From contig NZ_CP036343.1 in assembly GCF_007746795.1 (NCBI RefSeq), positions 3,213,369 to 3,277,368 on the forward strand: a stretch of DNA of 64,000 nucleotides. Direction: 5' to 3'. The stretch comes from Gimesia algae. Lineage in GTDB: Bacteria > Planctomycetota > Planctomycetia > Planctomycetales > Planctomycetaceae. Within the stretch, counting starts at the first letter, position 1. Each line of letters opens with the position of its first letter. A program made the translations under genes and the position numbers. This document shows positions 37,054 through 46,663 of this stretch, piece after piece. The notes below the pieces were generated by a model. That model did no database searches. It saw nothing but the letters and a program-made list of their open reading frames with translations, and was not told the origin of the DNA.

Positions 37054-39537
37054 ATGGATGCGGTTGAGATACAAGCAAATGATTCCAGCGCCCGCTTCTC
37101 TGAACGAGACGCAGAGCAGATTGCGTCGGAACTGAATCTCACATCACAACAGATCCTGAATGTCATTGCGCTGCTGGATGAAGGAAACACCGTTCCCTTC
37201 ATTACCCGCTATCGCAAGGAGCGTACCGGCAATCTGGATGAAGTGCAGATTCGCGACATCCAGAAGCGCGTGCAGTTCAAACGTCAGATCTGGGAACGCG
37301 CCTCGACCATCCTGCGACTGATTGAAGCTCAACAACAGCTGACTCCCGAACTCAAAGCAGAGATCGAAAAAGCAGATACACTCAAACGACTGGAAGACCT
37401 GTATCGCCCTTATCGCCCCAAGCGAACCTCGCGTGCCGCGACGGCGCGTAAACATGGATTTGAACCACTGGCCAACGCGATCTGGGTCGGCGATGCCCGC
37501 ATCCAAAATCTGACGAACGCCGCGCTGCAATATACCAAGGCCGAAGACGGCGCCCGCACCACCGAAGATGTGCTCAAAGGGGCCGCCGACATCCTCGTCG
37601 AAAAAATCGGCGAAGATCCCGACGTGCGTGAGATCTCACGAAAGATCGCCTGGCGCTCCGGCAAACTGACTGTGAATGCCACCAAAAAAGCAGAAGAGTC
37701 CGGACAGGAATATCGCGATTACTTCAACTACTCGGAACAGGTCGTCAAAGTTCCCCACCACCGCACGATGGCGTTGAATCGCGGCGAAAAAGCGGGCGCG
37801 TTACGGGTTCGCTTTGAATGGGCCGACGATTCCGCCTGTCTGTCAATTACCCGCCACCTGAATCTCAACGGGCATCGCTTCCACGAATTTCTGACCGAAG
37901 TCATTTACGACGCACTCTCGCGACTGATCCAGCCCAGTCTCGACCGCGAGATCCGTCGGGAACTGACAGAAAAAGCAGAAAAACATGCCGTCTCCGTTTT
38001 CGCGCAGAACCTGAAAAACCTGCTGCTGCAACCTCCCCTGCAGGGCCAGCGGATTCTGGCCATTGACCCCGGTTTACGCACGGGCTGCAAGCTGGCAGTC
38101 CTTGATGAGCTGGGATACTGCGTCGCGAACGACCTGGTGTATGTAACCGGTTCGGCTGACAAAAAAGAATTCGCCCGCAAAAAACTGGCCGAAGTCATGA
38201 CCGAACATCAGTGTCAACTGGTGGCGATCGGTAATGGAACCGCCTGTCGTGAAACAGAAGAGATTATCACCGAGATGATCGAGCAGGACCTGCCCGAGGC
38301 CCGCTATCTGATTGTGAACGAAGCAGGTGCCAGCATCTATTCCGCCAGCCCGGTCGCACGCGAAGAGTTTCCGGAACTGGACGCAACGATTCGCGGTACG
38401 ATTTCCATTGGCCGCCGCCTGCAGGACCCGTTGAGTGAGCTGGTGAAAATCGACCCTCAGCATCTGGGAGTCGGCATGTATCAGCACGACGTCAATTCCA
38501 AGCGGCTTAAAGAGTCGCTGGATGAAGTCATCGAATCGTGCGTGAATTATGTCGGCGTGAATTTGAATACCGCCAGTGCCTCGCTGCTGCGTCACGTATC
38601 CGGCATGAACCAGTTAATCGCCCGCCGGATTACCGAATGGCGCGAAAAACATGGTTCGTTCCAAAGTCGCAAGCAGTTGCTGGATGTCGCCGGAGTGGGT
38701 GAAGCAACATTTACCCAGGCCGCTGGCTTCCTGAAAATCGATCAGGGAAGTGAACCGCTGGATTCGACGTGGATTCATCCTGAAAGTTACGAACAGGCTT
38801 ATAAAGTATTCGAGCAACTGGAACTCCCCCCCGACAGCCTGAAGACGTCGGCCCAGGATCGTGCTTCGATTATTGAAAAAGTCGGACAGATCGACAAAGG
38901 AGGCCTGAGCAAGAATCTGAAAATCGGTCTGCCGACACTGGAAGACATTCTGGAAGCGATCGTCCGTCCGCGTCGCGACCCCCGTGCTGATTTACCCGGG
39001 CCGATTTTCAAACAGGGTGTGCTCAAGCTGGAACAACTGACAGAAGGCATGGAACTGCAGGGTACGGTGCTCAACGTGGTCGACTTCGGCGCATTCGTGG
39101 ATGTGGGCTTGAAAGACAGCGCCCTGATTCATGTCAGCGAGATGGCAAACCACTTCATCGAAAATCCTTACCAGTTTGTCTCCGTCGGTGATGTGATCAC
39201 GGCGTGGGTCCTGGGTGTGGATCTGGAACGCCGCCGCGTCTCATTGACGTTAATCAGACCGGGCACAGATCGTCAGCCGAAAAAAGCACAACGTCCCAAA
39301 CCTGCTGAAAAACCAGCGGCAGCGGAGGCAGCAAAGCCGGCAACAGCGCCTGCCCAAAAAACATCGAGCAGCGGAAACAACACAGGTCACCAGCAGAATA
39401 AGCCGCCGCATCAAAAACGTAAACGATCTGGTAAAAAAGTTCCGCCTGCCAAACTCACCGATGAAATGAAAACCGGAGATCAGCCCCTGCAGGGCTTTGA
39501 TCAATTAAAAGCACTTTGGAACCAGAAGAAGAAATAG
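37054..39537 (+). CDS. tex: Tex-family RNA-binding transcription accessory protein
   Basis: 827 residues with all Tex parts in order: the N-terminal helical region (ARFSERDAEQIASELNLTSQQ...TVPFITRYRKERTGNLDE), YqgF-like nuclease fold (RILAIDPGLRTGCKLAVLDE near residue 335), helix-hairpin-helix units (LNTASASLLRHVSGMNQLIARRI; LLDVAGVGEATFTQAAGFLK) and an S1 domain (MELQGTVLNVVDFGAFVDVG, then ALIHVSEM, near 670-735). A Lys/Pro/Gln-rich tail of about 80 residues follows, longer than in model bacteria. Binds nucleic acids and affects transcription and translation stress responses. The thpR gene follows 45 bases downstream. Confidence 0.95.
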   Translation: MDAVEIQANDSSARFSERDAEQIASELNLTSQQILNVIALLDEGNTVPFITRYRKERTGNLDEVQIRDIQKRVQFKRQIWERASTILRLIEAQQQLTPELKAEIEKADTLKRLEDLYRPYRPKRTSRAATARKHGFEPLANAIWVGDARIQNLTNAALQYTKAEDGARTTEDVLKGAADILVEKIGEDPDVREISRKIAWRSGKLTVNATKKAEESGQEYRDYFNYSEQVVKVPHHRTMALNRGEKAGALRVRFEWADDSACLSITRHLNLNGHRFHEFLTEVIYDALSRLIQPSLDREIRRELTEKAEKHAVSVFAQNLKNLLLQPPLQGQRILAIDPGLRTGCKLAVLDELGYCVANDLVYVTGSADKKEFARKKLAEVMTEHQCQLVAIGNGTACRETEEIITEMIEQDLPEARYLIVNEAGASIYSASPVAREEFPELDATIRGTISIGRRLQDPLSELVKIDPQHLGVGMYQHDVNSKRLKESLDEVIESCVNYVGVNLNTASASLLRHVSGMNQLIARRITEWREKHGSFQSRKQLLDVAGVGEATFTQAAGFLKIDQGSEPLDSTWIHPESYEQAYKVFEQLELPPDSLKTSAQDRASIIEKVGQIDKGGLSKNLKIGLPTLEDILEAIVRPRRDPRADLPGPIFKQGVLKLEQLTEGMELQGTVLNVVDFGAFVDVGLKDSALIHVSEMANHFIENPYQFVSVGDVITAWVLGVDLERRRVSLTLIRPGTDRQPKKAQRPKPAEKPAAAEAAKPATAPAQKTSSSGNNTGHQQNKPPHQKRKRSGKKVPPAKLTDEMKTGDQPLQGFDQLKALWNQKKK

Positions 39538-39582
39538 AATTCTCTCATTTCTTCGGATCTGACGATTCTCCCGAGAACTATC

Positions 39583-40152
39583 ATGCACACCAATCAACGC
39601 ACGCGAACTTTTATCGCCGTTCCCATTCAGCCCCCCCGTGGTCTGAAAAAATTAATGCCCCGCCTGGAAAAGCTGGCCCCGGCTGTCAAAACCATTGATG
39701 TCGAGCAGATGCATATCACACTGAAGTTTCTCGGACCGACGGAGCTGGAAGACATCATGCCCGTCAGCAGGATTCTGAAAAACATGCGCGACCGCTTCAA
39801 GCGGATCAAACTGGCCTTCAAAGGGCTGGGCGCGTTTCCCCGCGAAGATCATCCGAACGTCATCTGGGCCGGCATCTCGGACGCCACCGCGCTGATGGAA
39901 ATGGTCGAATTCCTGGAAGAAGAAACCGAGAAGCTCGGCTACCCTCGTGAGCGGAAAGACTTTCATCCCCATCTGACTCTGGCTCGCGTCAAAGCCAAAC
40001 CCTCCGAAGATCTGTTCGATATCCTGCGGGACCGCAAGAACGCTGAATGGGGTGAAGTCACCGTGGACACGATCAAGTTTTTCCAGTCGGAACTAAAAAC
40101 GCCACAGGCCCGCTATCACGAAATGCAGACGGTCAAACTGCCTCAGCGTTGA
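39583..40152 (+). CDS. thpR: RNA 2',3'-cyclic phosphodiesterase
   Basis: 189-residue 2H phosphoesterase. The two HxTx motifs are MHITLKFLG (near residue 46) and HPHLTLARV (near 127). The N-terminal RTFIAVPI is typical of LigT/ThpR. It opens 2',3'-cyclic phosphate ends of RNA. It starts 45 bases after tex and may be co-transcribed. Its stop overlaps the convergent EamA gene by 20 bases. Confidence 0.92.
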   Translation: MHTNQRTRTFIAVPIQPPRGLKKLMPRLEKLAPAVKTIDVEQMHITLKFLGPTELEDIMPVSRILKNMRDRFKRIKLAFKGLGAFPREDHPNVIWAGISDATALMEMVEFLEEETEKLGYPRERKDFHPHLTLARVKAKPSEDLFDILRDRKNAEWGEVTVDTIKFFQSELKTPQARYHEMQTVKLPQR

Positions 40153-41035
40153 TCGGCTTCGGCAGTGGTTTGGGTCGGAAGAACAGGAACCGGACCAGCA
40201 GCCCCAGTATGATCAGCGCACAGCCGATGAGCGTATGCAGGGAGACAGTCTCGCCCCAGAAGAGCCAGACCCAGATCGGGTTCAAAATCGGTTCGGTCAA
40301 CACCAGCAGCGCCGCTTCCTGCGACTTGACGGTTTTGACCGCATGCGAAAAGACGACATAAGGCGTTCCCATCTGCACGACGCCCAGCAGCGCGATCAGA
40401 AACAACTGCAGCCAGGTCAATGAAATTCCGAGCGCCATCACCCAGGGCGCGACGACCGCTGCGGAGACCAGCAGACTGAGTGCCACCAGCCAGGCCGGAT
40501 GCTCATCACGCAACACGCGAAAGAAAATCACCACCAGCGCATAGGAAATGCCGCTGAGCAGCGCAATCAGGTTGCCGGCGAAGTTTTCGCCCGACCAGTC
40601 GCCGGCGACAATACAGAAGATACCCACCAGCACAATGAACATGGCTAGCAGAGAACCCGCTTCAATGTGTTCTTTCAAAAACAGAAAGCCAAACAGCATG
40701 GCCCAGACCACGCTGGTATTCTGCAGAAAGATCGCAGCGGCTGCCGAGGTTTTTGTCATCGCGGTCACGAACAGGAAGTTCATCGACGCGAAGGCGATCA
40801 ACAGGGGAATCAGAGCGGGACGCCAGCGGACGTATTTGAATTTCACGAACGGGAGCAGAAACAGCCCGGCGAAAAACGCACGATAACAGGCAAGGATCAG
40901 CCCGCGGTCGGCTTCGGGAATCGACTGAAACGGTGGGGACTTGATGAACACGCCACTCAGGCTCCAGAGCACGGATGCCAGCAGCACCAGCAACCGCGCC
41001 CGGAACAGTTTTGCCTGGTCATCGTCTTCGGTCAT
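40133..41035 (-). CDS. EamA/DMT-family transporter
   Basis: 300 residues with ten hydrophobic segments in two EamA halves; the start LLVLLASVLWSLSGVFIKSP and FLFVTAMTKTSAAAAIFLQNTSVVWAMLF are typical of the first, GTPYVVFSHAVKTVKSQEAALLVLTEPILNPIWVWLFWGE of the second. Inner-membrane exporter of metabolites such as amino acids; substrate unknown. Its 3' end overlaps thpR by 20 bases in opposite orientation. It begins 33 bases after hisA on the same strand, so it may share its transcript. Confidence 0.9.
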   Translation of the reverse strand: MTEDDDQAKLFRARLLVLLASVLWSLSGVFIKSPPFQSIPEADRGLILACYRAFFAGLFLLPFVKFKYVRWRPALIPLLIAFASMNFLFVTAMTKTSAAAAIFLQNTSVVWAMLFGFLFLKEHIEAGSLLAMFIVLVGIFCIVAGDWSGENFAGNLIALLSGISYALVVIFFRVLRDEHPAWLVALSLLVSAAVVAPWVMALGISLTWLQLFLIALLGVVQMGTPYVVFSHAVKTVKSQEAALLVLTEPILNPIWVWLFWGETVSLHTLIGCALIILGLLVRFLFFRPKPLPKPINAEAV

Positions 41036-41068
41036 AACCTGTGTTCCGGTCCTGCTCTGCGGGAAGTT

Positions 41069-41809
41069 TTATGAACCGGCGGCTGCGATGGCGGCGGGAA
41101 CTTCGATGGTTCCCTCGTACAAGGCGCGACCGATAATCGCTCCCACCAGTTTGGGTTGTGTGCGGCTGACTTCTGCCAGGCGCGAAACATCCTTCAGCGT
41201 TGTCACGCCGCCGGACGCGATCACGGGCAGACCGAGTTCGGCCAGTGAGATCATATCCTGAATCGTCGCTTCATCCACGCCCTGCATCATGCCGTCATTG
41301 GCGATGTTAGTGTAGATAACCGCCGCCAGTTCGACGCCGACATATTCTTTGGCCAGATCGATGGCGGACGTTTCGGAGACATCTAGCCAGCCTTCAGTGG
41401 CAACTTTGGAGTCGCGGGCATCCAGTCCCAGTGCCAGCCGATTCGGATAACGTTGCACCATCTGTTTGAACCACTGCGGATCTTTGAGTGCCTGGGTGCC
41501 GACGATTACGCGGTCGATACCCACATCATCCAGCATGAGTTGTATGGATGCTTCATCGCGGATGCCGCCCCCCATCTGACAGGGAACCGAAACGGCTTCC
41601 ACAATCTTGCGGACGACTTCATGGTTCACAGGCTGCCCGGCTTTAGCACCGTCGAGGTCGACCAGATGCAGACGTGAAGCGCCGCCGTCGGCCCAGCGAC
41701 GGGCCATTTCGGTCGGATCATCGCCGAACACGGTTTCCTGTCCGTAATCGCCTTGTCGCAGACGCACGCATTTGCCTCCCCGGATATCGATGGCGGGCAG
41801 TATTTCCAT
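41069..41809 (-). CDS. hisA: Phosphoribosylformimino-5-aminoimidazole carboxamide ribotide isomerase
   Basis: 246-residue TIM barrel for the fourth step of histidine synthesis. [19 protein letters not shown] holds the first catalytic Asp. [40 protein letters not shown] (second Asp region) and [13 protein letters not shown] are phosphate-binding or catalytic segments of HisA. Follows hisH by 36 bases in the same direction; hisF is not in the window. Confidence 0.96.
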   Translation of the reverse strand: MEILPAIDIRGGKCVRLRQGDYGQETVFGDDPTEMARRWADGGASRLHLVDLDGAKAGQPVNHEVVRKIVEAVSVPCQMGGGIRDEASIQLMLDDVGIDRVIVGTQALKDPQWFKQMVQRYPNRLALGLDARDSKVATEGWLDVSETSAIDLAKEYVGVELAAVIYTNIANDGMMQGVDEATIQDMISLAELGLPVIASGGVTTLKDVSRLAEVSRTQPKLVGAIIGRALYEGTIEVPAAIAAAGS

Positions 41810-41845
41810 AACTGAGCTGACTTTCTTTTCGCTGATGTGGTGGTT

Positions 41846-42451
41846 TTAAAAGGAAGCAAAATTCTGCAGGAGTTTGAGTCCCGCGTTCTGACTTTTTTCG
41901 GGGTGAAACTGAGAGGCGACAATGTTATCGCGGGCGACCATCGAAGCAAAGCGACAACCGTATTCGGTATAGGCGGCGACATCTTCGGGATTGTCAGGAG
42001 CCACATAATAGCTGTGTACAAAATAGAAATGTTCGTGAGCAGGAATGCCTGCCAGGATCGGGTGTTCGGCCGTGCGTTCGATCTGGTTCCAGCCCATGTG
42101 GGGGATCTTCAGACCGGGTTGATCTTCGAAGCGAACGACCTTGCCGGGAATGAGACCCAGCCCCTCATATTCGCCGTCTTCATAGCTGACATCAAACAGC
42201 AGCTGCAGCCCCAGGCAGATACCCAGAAAGGGTTTGCCGGACTGCGCATGTTCCAGAATCGGTTCGACCAGCGACTGATCTTTGAGTGCCTGAATCGCAT
42301 CGCGAAAGGCACCGACGCCGGGCAGAATCAGTTTGGAGGCCTTGGCAATTTTATCCGGATCGGCACAGATGACTGCTTCCGCCCCGACCTTCTCAAAGGC
42401 CTTCTGGACGCTCCGCAGATTTCCCATTCCATAATCGACAATTGTAATCAT
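41846..42451 (-). CDS. hisH: Imidazole glycerol phosphate synthase glutaminase subunit
   Basis: 201-residue class I glutamine amidotransferase that supplies ammonia to HisF. Nucleophile Cys is in [14 protein letters not shown] near residue 80; the catalytic His/Glu are in [14 protein letters not shown] near the C-terminus. The N-terminus [15 protein letters not shown] is characteristic. First of a hisH-hisA-EamA run on the minus strand. The upstream 220 bases reach the IS5 element. Confidence 0.96.
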   Translation of the reverse strand: MITIVDYGMGNLRSVQKAFEKVGAEAVICADPDKIAKASKLILPGVGAFRDAIQALKDQSLVEPILEHAQSGKPFLGICLGLQLLFDVSYEDGEYEGLGLIPGKVVRFEDQPGLKIPHMGWNQIERTAEHPILAGIPAHEHFYFVHSYYVAPDNPEDVAAYTEYGCRFASMVARDNIVASQFHPEKSQNAGLKLLQNFASF

Positions 42452-42670
42452 AGTGGTTTCTAAATTAAGGTCTCTATTTTCATCGCACAGTGACGCTGAA
42501 CTGACACATCTGACACAGCAAAGTTCAGTACGTGCGACCGATTCTAGTCTCTCAACCCGTTTTTGTGAATGATGCCCGCAAAAATGGCCGATTCAACGGT
42601 TTTTATGGCAGTTCGGTCTGTGTTGCATGTTTTTTCTATAGACGCCAGCCCTGGTGAATTTCGGTTGACA

Positions 42671-43521
42671 CTAGAGGTGGTCCGAAAACCGTTTAATAAT
42701 GGTGAACAGGCAGGCCAGCTTTACAAAGCCTGTGTAAAGGTGATTGTGGTACTCCCATCGTGTCACCACTCGCCGATAATTATGTAACCAGGAGATCGTC
42801 CTCTCAACAATCCAACGTCGCTTGTAACGTCGGAGCTTGCGACCATCTTGGCTTTTCTGCTTTCGGTTTTTGATGTCCCGGTGGGGACAAATAAAATCGA
42901 TATTCTGCTCAGCCAAACAGTCTCGCAATTTTTGTGAATCTCCCGCTTTATCGTAAATCAATCGCTGAGGATGTCGTTTTTTCAATGTCATTTTTGCAAT
43001 CAACGGTTCGACCAGAATTGCTTCATTACGGTTGGCTGATTCCGTCTCGACTGCTAGGGGAATCCCCTGGGCGTCCACGCAAATCATAATCTTAGTTCCT
43101 TTGCCACGGCGTGTCGGTCCAACCTGTTTACCCCTTTTTTTGCCGAAGCAAATGTGCCATCGGCAAAGGTTTCTGTCAGGTCTAATATCTCCGATTCTTC
43201 CAAGGCTCTCAATAATCGTTCTAATGCTTGATCGAACAGACCTGACTCCGACCATTCCTTCAAACGGTCGTGACAGGTCGATTTTGGAGGATACCTCTCT
43301 GGTAAATCTTTCCAGCGGGCTCCTGTCCGAAGTATCCACATTATACCATTGAAACAGGCTCTGGGTTTTGCTTTGGGACGTCCACCCTGGGGCGCCGGAG
43401 GTTCCCAAGGGAATAAATCCTCAATTAAACTCCATTGTTTATCGGTTAATTCTACAGTTGGGTCCGTCCTGGATCCCGTGTCGACGAGCCGGCTTAGCTC
43501 TGTACGGGATCGTGTGGGCAT
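42671..43521 (-). CDS. IS5-type transposase, two frames joined by -1 frameshift
   Basis: Frame A (43521 to about 43131) holds LTDKQWSLIEDLFPWEPP...MWILRTGARWKDLPERY and reaches DLTETFADGTFASAKKG; frame B continues as GKKRGKQVGPTRRGKGTK and ends at 42671. The joint is a run of seven A then four G (43131-43141 on the bottom strand), a classical slippery site for -1 slippage. DDE residues fall at ADGTF, LIYDKAGDSQKLRD and RWIVERTISWLHNYRR. The stop codon TAG is made from the duplicated TA and the first flanking base, so it lies outside the element. Total about 283 residues. Confidence 0.85.
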
Positions 43522-43603
43522 GATAAAGCCTCCTTTCAGAGAGCAGAATCATGCAAATCTCAGGCCAGACTGTTCACCCTTTTCTTAGTTTTCGGATACC
43601 CTC
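42674..43603 (-). mobile_element. IS5-type insertion sequence (930 bp) with TA target duplication
   Basis: Ends are inverted and begin GAGG, with matching TCCGAAAAC further in (left GAGGTGGTCCGAAAACC, right complement GAGGGTATCCGAAAACT). TA flanks both ends (42672-42673 and 43604-43605). The joined flanks GTTGACAC-TA-TACAAAAT match an uninterrupted copy at about 57350-57370, which shows the exact insertion point. Two overlapping frames encode the transposase, the pattern of the IS427 group. Confidence 0.9.
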
Positions 43604-43679
43604 TATACAAAATACTGGTAGATTGAGACGGAGTTATATTTTTGTCTTTCAATTGTTATCCCAACTCGATCGCCCTCAA

Positions 43680-44279
43680 ATGAAGCCAAACGAAACACCA
43701 TTCTCGACTGCAGCACCCCCAAAAGATGTTCCGTATCCACCAGATGGCTCCTTCAACTGGCTTCGGTCAACCGCTACTCATGATGAATGGGCAATCGGCG
43801 ACCGCGCAGGATCGAATCTACCATCCCAACTCAAGGCTCTTACTGCTTCAGCCGAGGCAAATGGATTAACACTACCTTCTATCTTCACCAGATTCATGGC
43901 AGATCCAATACTCCACAAACATTTGCGATCTGCGAGTGGTGACTACCTTCGGCTGGCAGATTCGGTACTTCCTTTTGCCAACGGCTATCTGATTCGATTT
44001 CTTTCCGACCAACAGGAATGTGCCCACTGGTATTTGTTCGTCAACTCCACCGGTTCTGACCATTGTGTTGTGTCATCGTATGAATACTTTGATGCTGACG
44101 AAATGGACTACGAACTCGACGAATTGAAAGAGACTGACTTCCAGTTCTGGACTGAATCATTCGAATTGTTTTTCTGTCGATATTGGATCGAACACGAGGT
44201 TATGTTTTCTCAGAATGATGAGACCCCACTTCCGAATATCGATCCACAAATACTTATGTTGTACACAAACAGCGGATAA
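43680..44279 (+). CDS. Hypothetical protein, accessory region
   Basis: 199 residues from the ATG at 43680; the frame reaches back to 43551 but that part overlaps the IS5 end and the flanking repeat and has no site. Acidic and rich in aromatics (WYLFVNSTGSDHCVVSSYEYFDADEMDYELDELKE). The overall look, with a PSIFTRFMADPILHKHLRSASGDYLRLADSVLPF part, recalls SMI1/KNR4 (SUKH) proteins, which are often toxin immunity proteins, but I cannot confirm this. No toxin gene was found nearby. Lies between two IS elements. Confidence 0.55.
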   Translation: MKPNETPFSTAAPPKDVPYPPDGSFNWLRSTATHDEWAIGDRAGSNLPSQLKALTASAEANGLTLPSIFTRFMADPILHKHLRSASGDYLRLADSVLPFANGYLIRFLSDQQECAHWYLFVNSTGSDHCVVSSYEYFDADEMDYELDELKETDFQFWTESFELFFCRYWIEHEVMFSQNDETPLPNIDPQILMLYTNSG

Positions 44280-44401
44280 CCAATGGATGAACCGGCGTGC
44301 CGATTGGTTTGTTGTTTAGAATTAAGGGAAGAATCTGAAAAGGGTCCAGGAACCGATTGTCTGGTCTGGCTGATGCCCACAGTATGTCACAAAGAGCGAA
44401 C

Positions 44402-44958
44402 ATGAAAACGCGAGCCGAGTATGATGCGAATCTGAAACAACTGGTGGGTTTCGCTATTGAGCGTGTGGTCTATTTCGAACTCGACTATCAGGATGGCAGG
44501 CAATACTTCCGTGACTATCCCGAGACCGGCCATTTTCTGGATTTCGGAGTCGAGCTGATTGACGCCACGGGACGAACTGTGTGCCTCACCTGGGATAGCA
44601 CTTTTTTTCAATACGGAATGGGCGTGTATGTTGATATCTCGTCTGCTGACGTGCTTGCGGGACTCTCATACGATGTGACGAACGATCCGGAATGGACGCC
44701 ATTTCTTCGGCGGAAAATCGTCGCTGTCGAGAGCTACTGGACAGGGATCTTCGACAGCATGGCCCCGACGCCACGGAGGCTTCTTATCCACAAGACATAC
44801 GAATTACCTTCGATAACAATCGCAGTCTCTATCTTTCGGCGTCCCAGTTTCTGAATGATTCCGATGAACTCTTCGGCATGTCGGACAATGTGCTGATTGT
44901 CTTCCACGACGAAGTAGCACAGAAACACAAACTGGGACCATGGCAGTTGAATAACTGA
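44402..44958 (+). pseudogene. Frameshifted hypothetical protein gene
   Basis: The 5' part (ATG 44402, MKTRAEYDANLKQLVGFAIERVVYFELD) is in one frame up to about WTGIFDSMAPTP, and coding then continues in the next frame with EASYPQDIRITFDNNRSLYL...DNVLIVFHDEVAQKHKLGPW to 44958. The change occurs around 44770-44780 in CCCCGACGCCACGG. Read in one frame the protein would be about 184 residues. Either a real mutation or a sequencing error. Family not recognised; polar, single domain, no membrane segments. Confidence 0.6.
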
Positions 44959-45117
44959 GACTCAAAGTGCATATCGTTCTCCGAGAAGCAGTCTTCCATT
45001 CGCTATGGTTGTGAATTCAGCATATGCCAATTGATCACAATCAAAAACCCGGGTAGATTGGGGTGGAATCCATATTGTTCACGAAAGAGTTTCGAGATTC
45101 AAACCGGGGCTAAGGCC

Positions 45118-46604
45118 TAATGGCACTTACTTTAAATTAAGTTGGTTACCCCTGCCGTTTGGTATGGGATTTGCGCAGATTTTTATTCTTGAAAATAGGC
45201 CGCCAATTTGACAGGAGTAATCACGCTGTGAAACAATCACCGGAACAGATTCTTGAATTCGATCGTGCCTTCGAACAACTTAAAGAATTGGTGGACTTAC
45301 GCCAAGCCGATCAACTGCATCCCAGGCGACCCAATGCAATCTATACCGCCTGCGTTGTGCTGTGGATGCTGATTTTTCAACGACTCAAACCAGATGCTTC
45401 ACTCGAAGCAGCGGTGAAGCATCTGATTGAAAATCAACCTGGCTACCTTCCTGAAAACAAACGATTAAGCCAGGGAACACTCTCGTCCAACAGTGCAGCA
45501 TACAGCCGAGCTCGCAGCGAACTACCGTTGGATGTTGTGAAATGGTTTTCCAATGAAATCACTCGTGCCATCGTCGGGCAATCTGAACCCCTGCTGGACG
45601 GTCGTCAAATTTTTTTACTCGATGGAACCACGATCACATTAGCACCGGAAAAAGAATTACAAACGAAATATCCACCTGCCTCCAATCAGCACGGCGAAAG
45701 TGTCTGGCCCGTTGTCAATCTGACCGTTTTTCATGAGCTCAGTAGTGGTTGTGCCTTGCTGCCACAGTTGGGGGCCATGTATGGACCTGAAGCGGTTTCA
45801 GAAACGGAACTTGCCCGAAATGGCATGCACTGCCTGCCAGACGAATCGATCATCATGGCTGATGCAGGATTTGGGATCTTTGGTGTTGCTCACCAGGCAC
45901 AACTCCTGGGGCATGATTTTTTTCTACGTATGAAGAAGTTAAACTTTGACTCGCTTCGAGCCAAAGCAAAACTTGTATCGCAAAGCCCAAAACATAAGAC
46001 CTATCAACACCAGTGGACTCCGACCCCCAAAAACCGTAGAACACAACCCGGGCTCCCCAGGGACGCTTCGCTGGCTGTTGTTTTGCACGAAATCATCGTC
46101 AATGAAACCTTGACGCTTTATTGCGTTACCAGCCTGCCGCAAGACGCTGCCACCTTAAGTAACCTCTACAATCAAAGGGTCAATGTCGAAGTTGATATTC
46201 GTAACTTGAAGGTCGTATTAGACACCGAGAACATTCGCGCCAAGAAGGTAGACACGTTTTTGAAAGAGCTGTATACGTCAGTGGTTGCCTACAATTTAGT
46301 TGGTCAATTCCGCAGACAGGCGGCTGAACTGAATCAGGTTGCTCCACGGCGGATGAGCTTTAAGCGAACCTGGACAACATTCCAAACGTTTCTCTTAAGA
46401 CACCTGCACACTGAGCCTGAATTATGGCGTAAATGCTTCGAGCGAGCCCTGTTCTACGCGACCAAAGATAAACTTCCGAATCGCGCTGCCAACCGAAGCG
46501 TAAAAAGAGAATGCTACCCCAAACGTTCGAAGAGAGACCATTTCGAAAAAAGAAAAAAACCTCCAGAAAAATTGAAACACACTGATCTGAAGTAAGTGCC
46601 ATTA
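45118..46604 (+). mobile_element. IS4-family insertion sequence (1487 bp) inserted in a REP
   Basis: Perfect 15-bp terminal inverted repeats TAATGGCACTTACTT at 45118-45132 and 46590-46604. The 10-bp target duplication GGCTAAGGCC lies at 45108-45117 and 46605-46614. Joining the flanks restores CCGGGGCTAAGGCC-CTGCGGCTAAT, the REP found elsewhere in this region. One transposase gene fills it. The TIR core AATGGCACT is shared with the IS at 24.4 kb, so the two are relatives. Confidence 0.94.
45228..46595 (+). CDS. IS4-family DDE transposase
   Basis: 455 residues from the GTG at 45228, which has AGGAG upstream; the frame is open from 45159 but lacks a site there. DDE residues lie in IFLLDGTTITLAPEKE, SIIMADAGFGIFGVAHQ and YNQRVNVEVDIRNLK (YREK signature). 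An N-terminal helical part (EQILEFDRAFEQLKELVDLR) precedes it. The C-terminus is very basic (YPKRSKRDHFEKRKKPPEKL) and ends 9 bases before the TIR end. Intact frame. Confidence 0.9.
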   Translation: MKQSPEQILEFDRAFEQLKELVDLRQADQLHPRRPNAIYTACVVLWMLIFQRLKPDASLEAAVKHLIENQPGYLPENKRLSQGTLSSNSAAYSRARSELPLDVVKWFSNEITRAIVGQSEPLLDGRQIFLLDGTTITLAPEKELQTKYPPASNQHGESVWPVVNLTVFHELSSGCALLPQLGAMYGPEAVSETELARNGMHCLPDESIIMADAGFGIFGVAHQAQLLGHDFFLRMKKLNFDSLRAKAKLVSQSPKHKTYQHQWTPTPKNRRTQPGLPRDASLAVVLHEIIVNETLTLYCVTSLPQDAATLSNLYNQRVNVEVDIRNLKVVLDTENIRAKKVDTFLKELYTSVVAYNLVGQFRRQAAELNQVAPRRMSFKRTWTTFQTFLLRHLHTEPELWRKCFERALFYATKDKLPNRAANRSVKRECYPKRSKRDHFEKRKKPPEKLKHTDLK

Positions 46605-46663
46605 GGCTAAGGCCCTGCGGCTAATGATTACTAATGCCTGACGTCTGATATGGTGGGATAGTG

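Larger units (their letters stand above)
45104..46625. repeat. REP upstream of the RAYT gene, interrupted by the IS4 element
   Basis: Left half CCGGGGCTAAGGCC at 45104-45117; right half (after the duplicated GGCTAAGGCC) CTGCGGCTAAT at 46615-46625. Together they make the 25-bp REP on the same strand as at 47402, 47893 and 50508. Confidence 0.85.

Noticed and set aside
44773-44776. Programmed frameshift in the 44402-44958 gene
   Set aside because: No slippery run at the frame switch, unlike the A7G4 site in the IS5 transposase; a mutation or read error is likelier.
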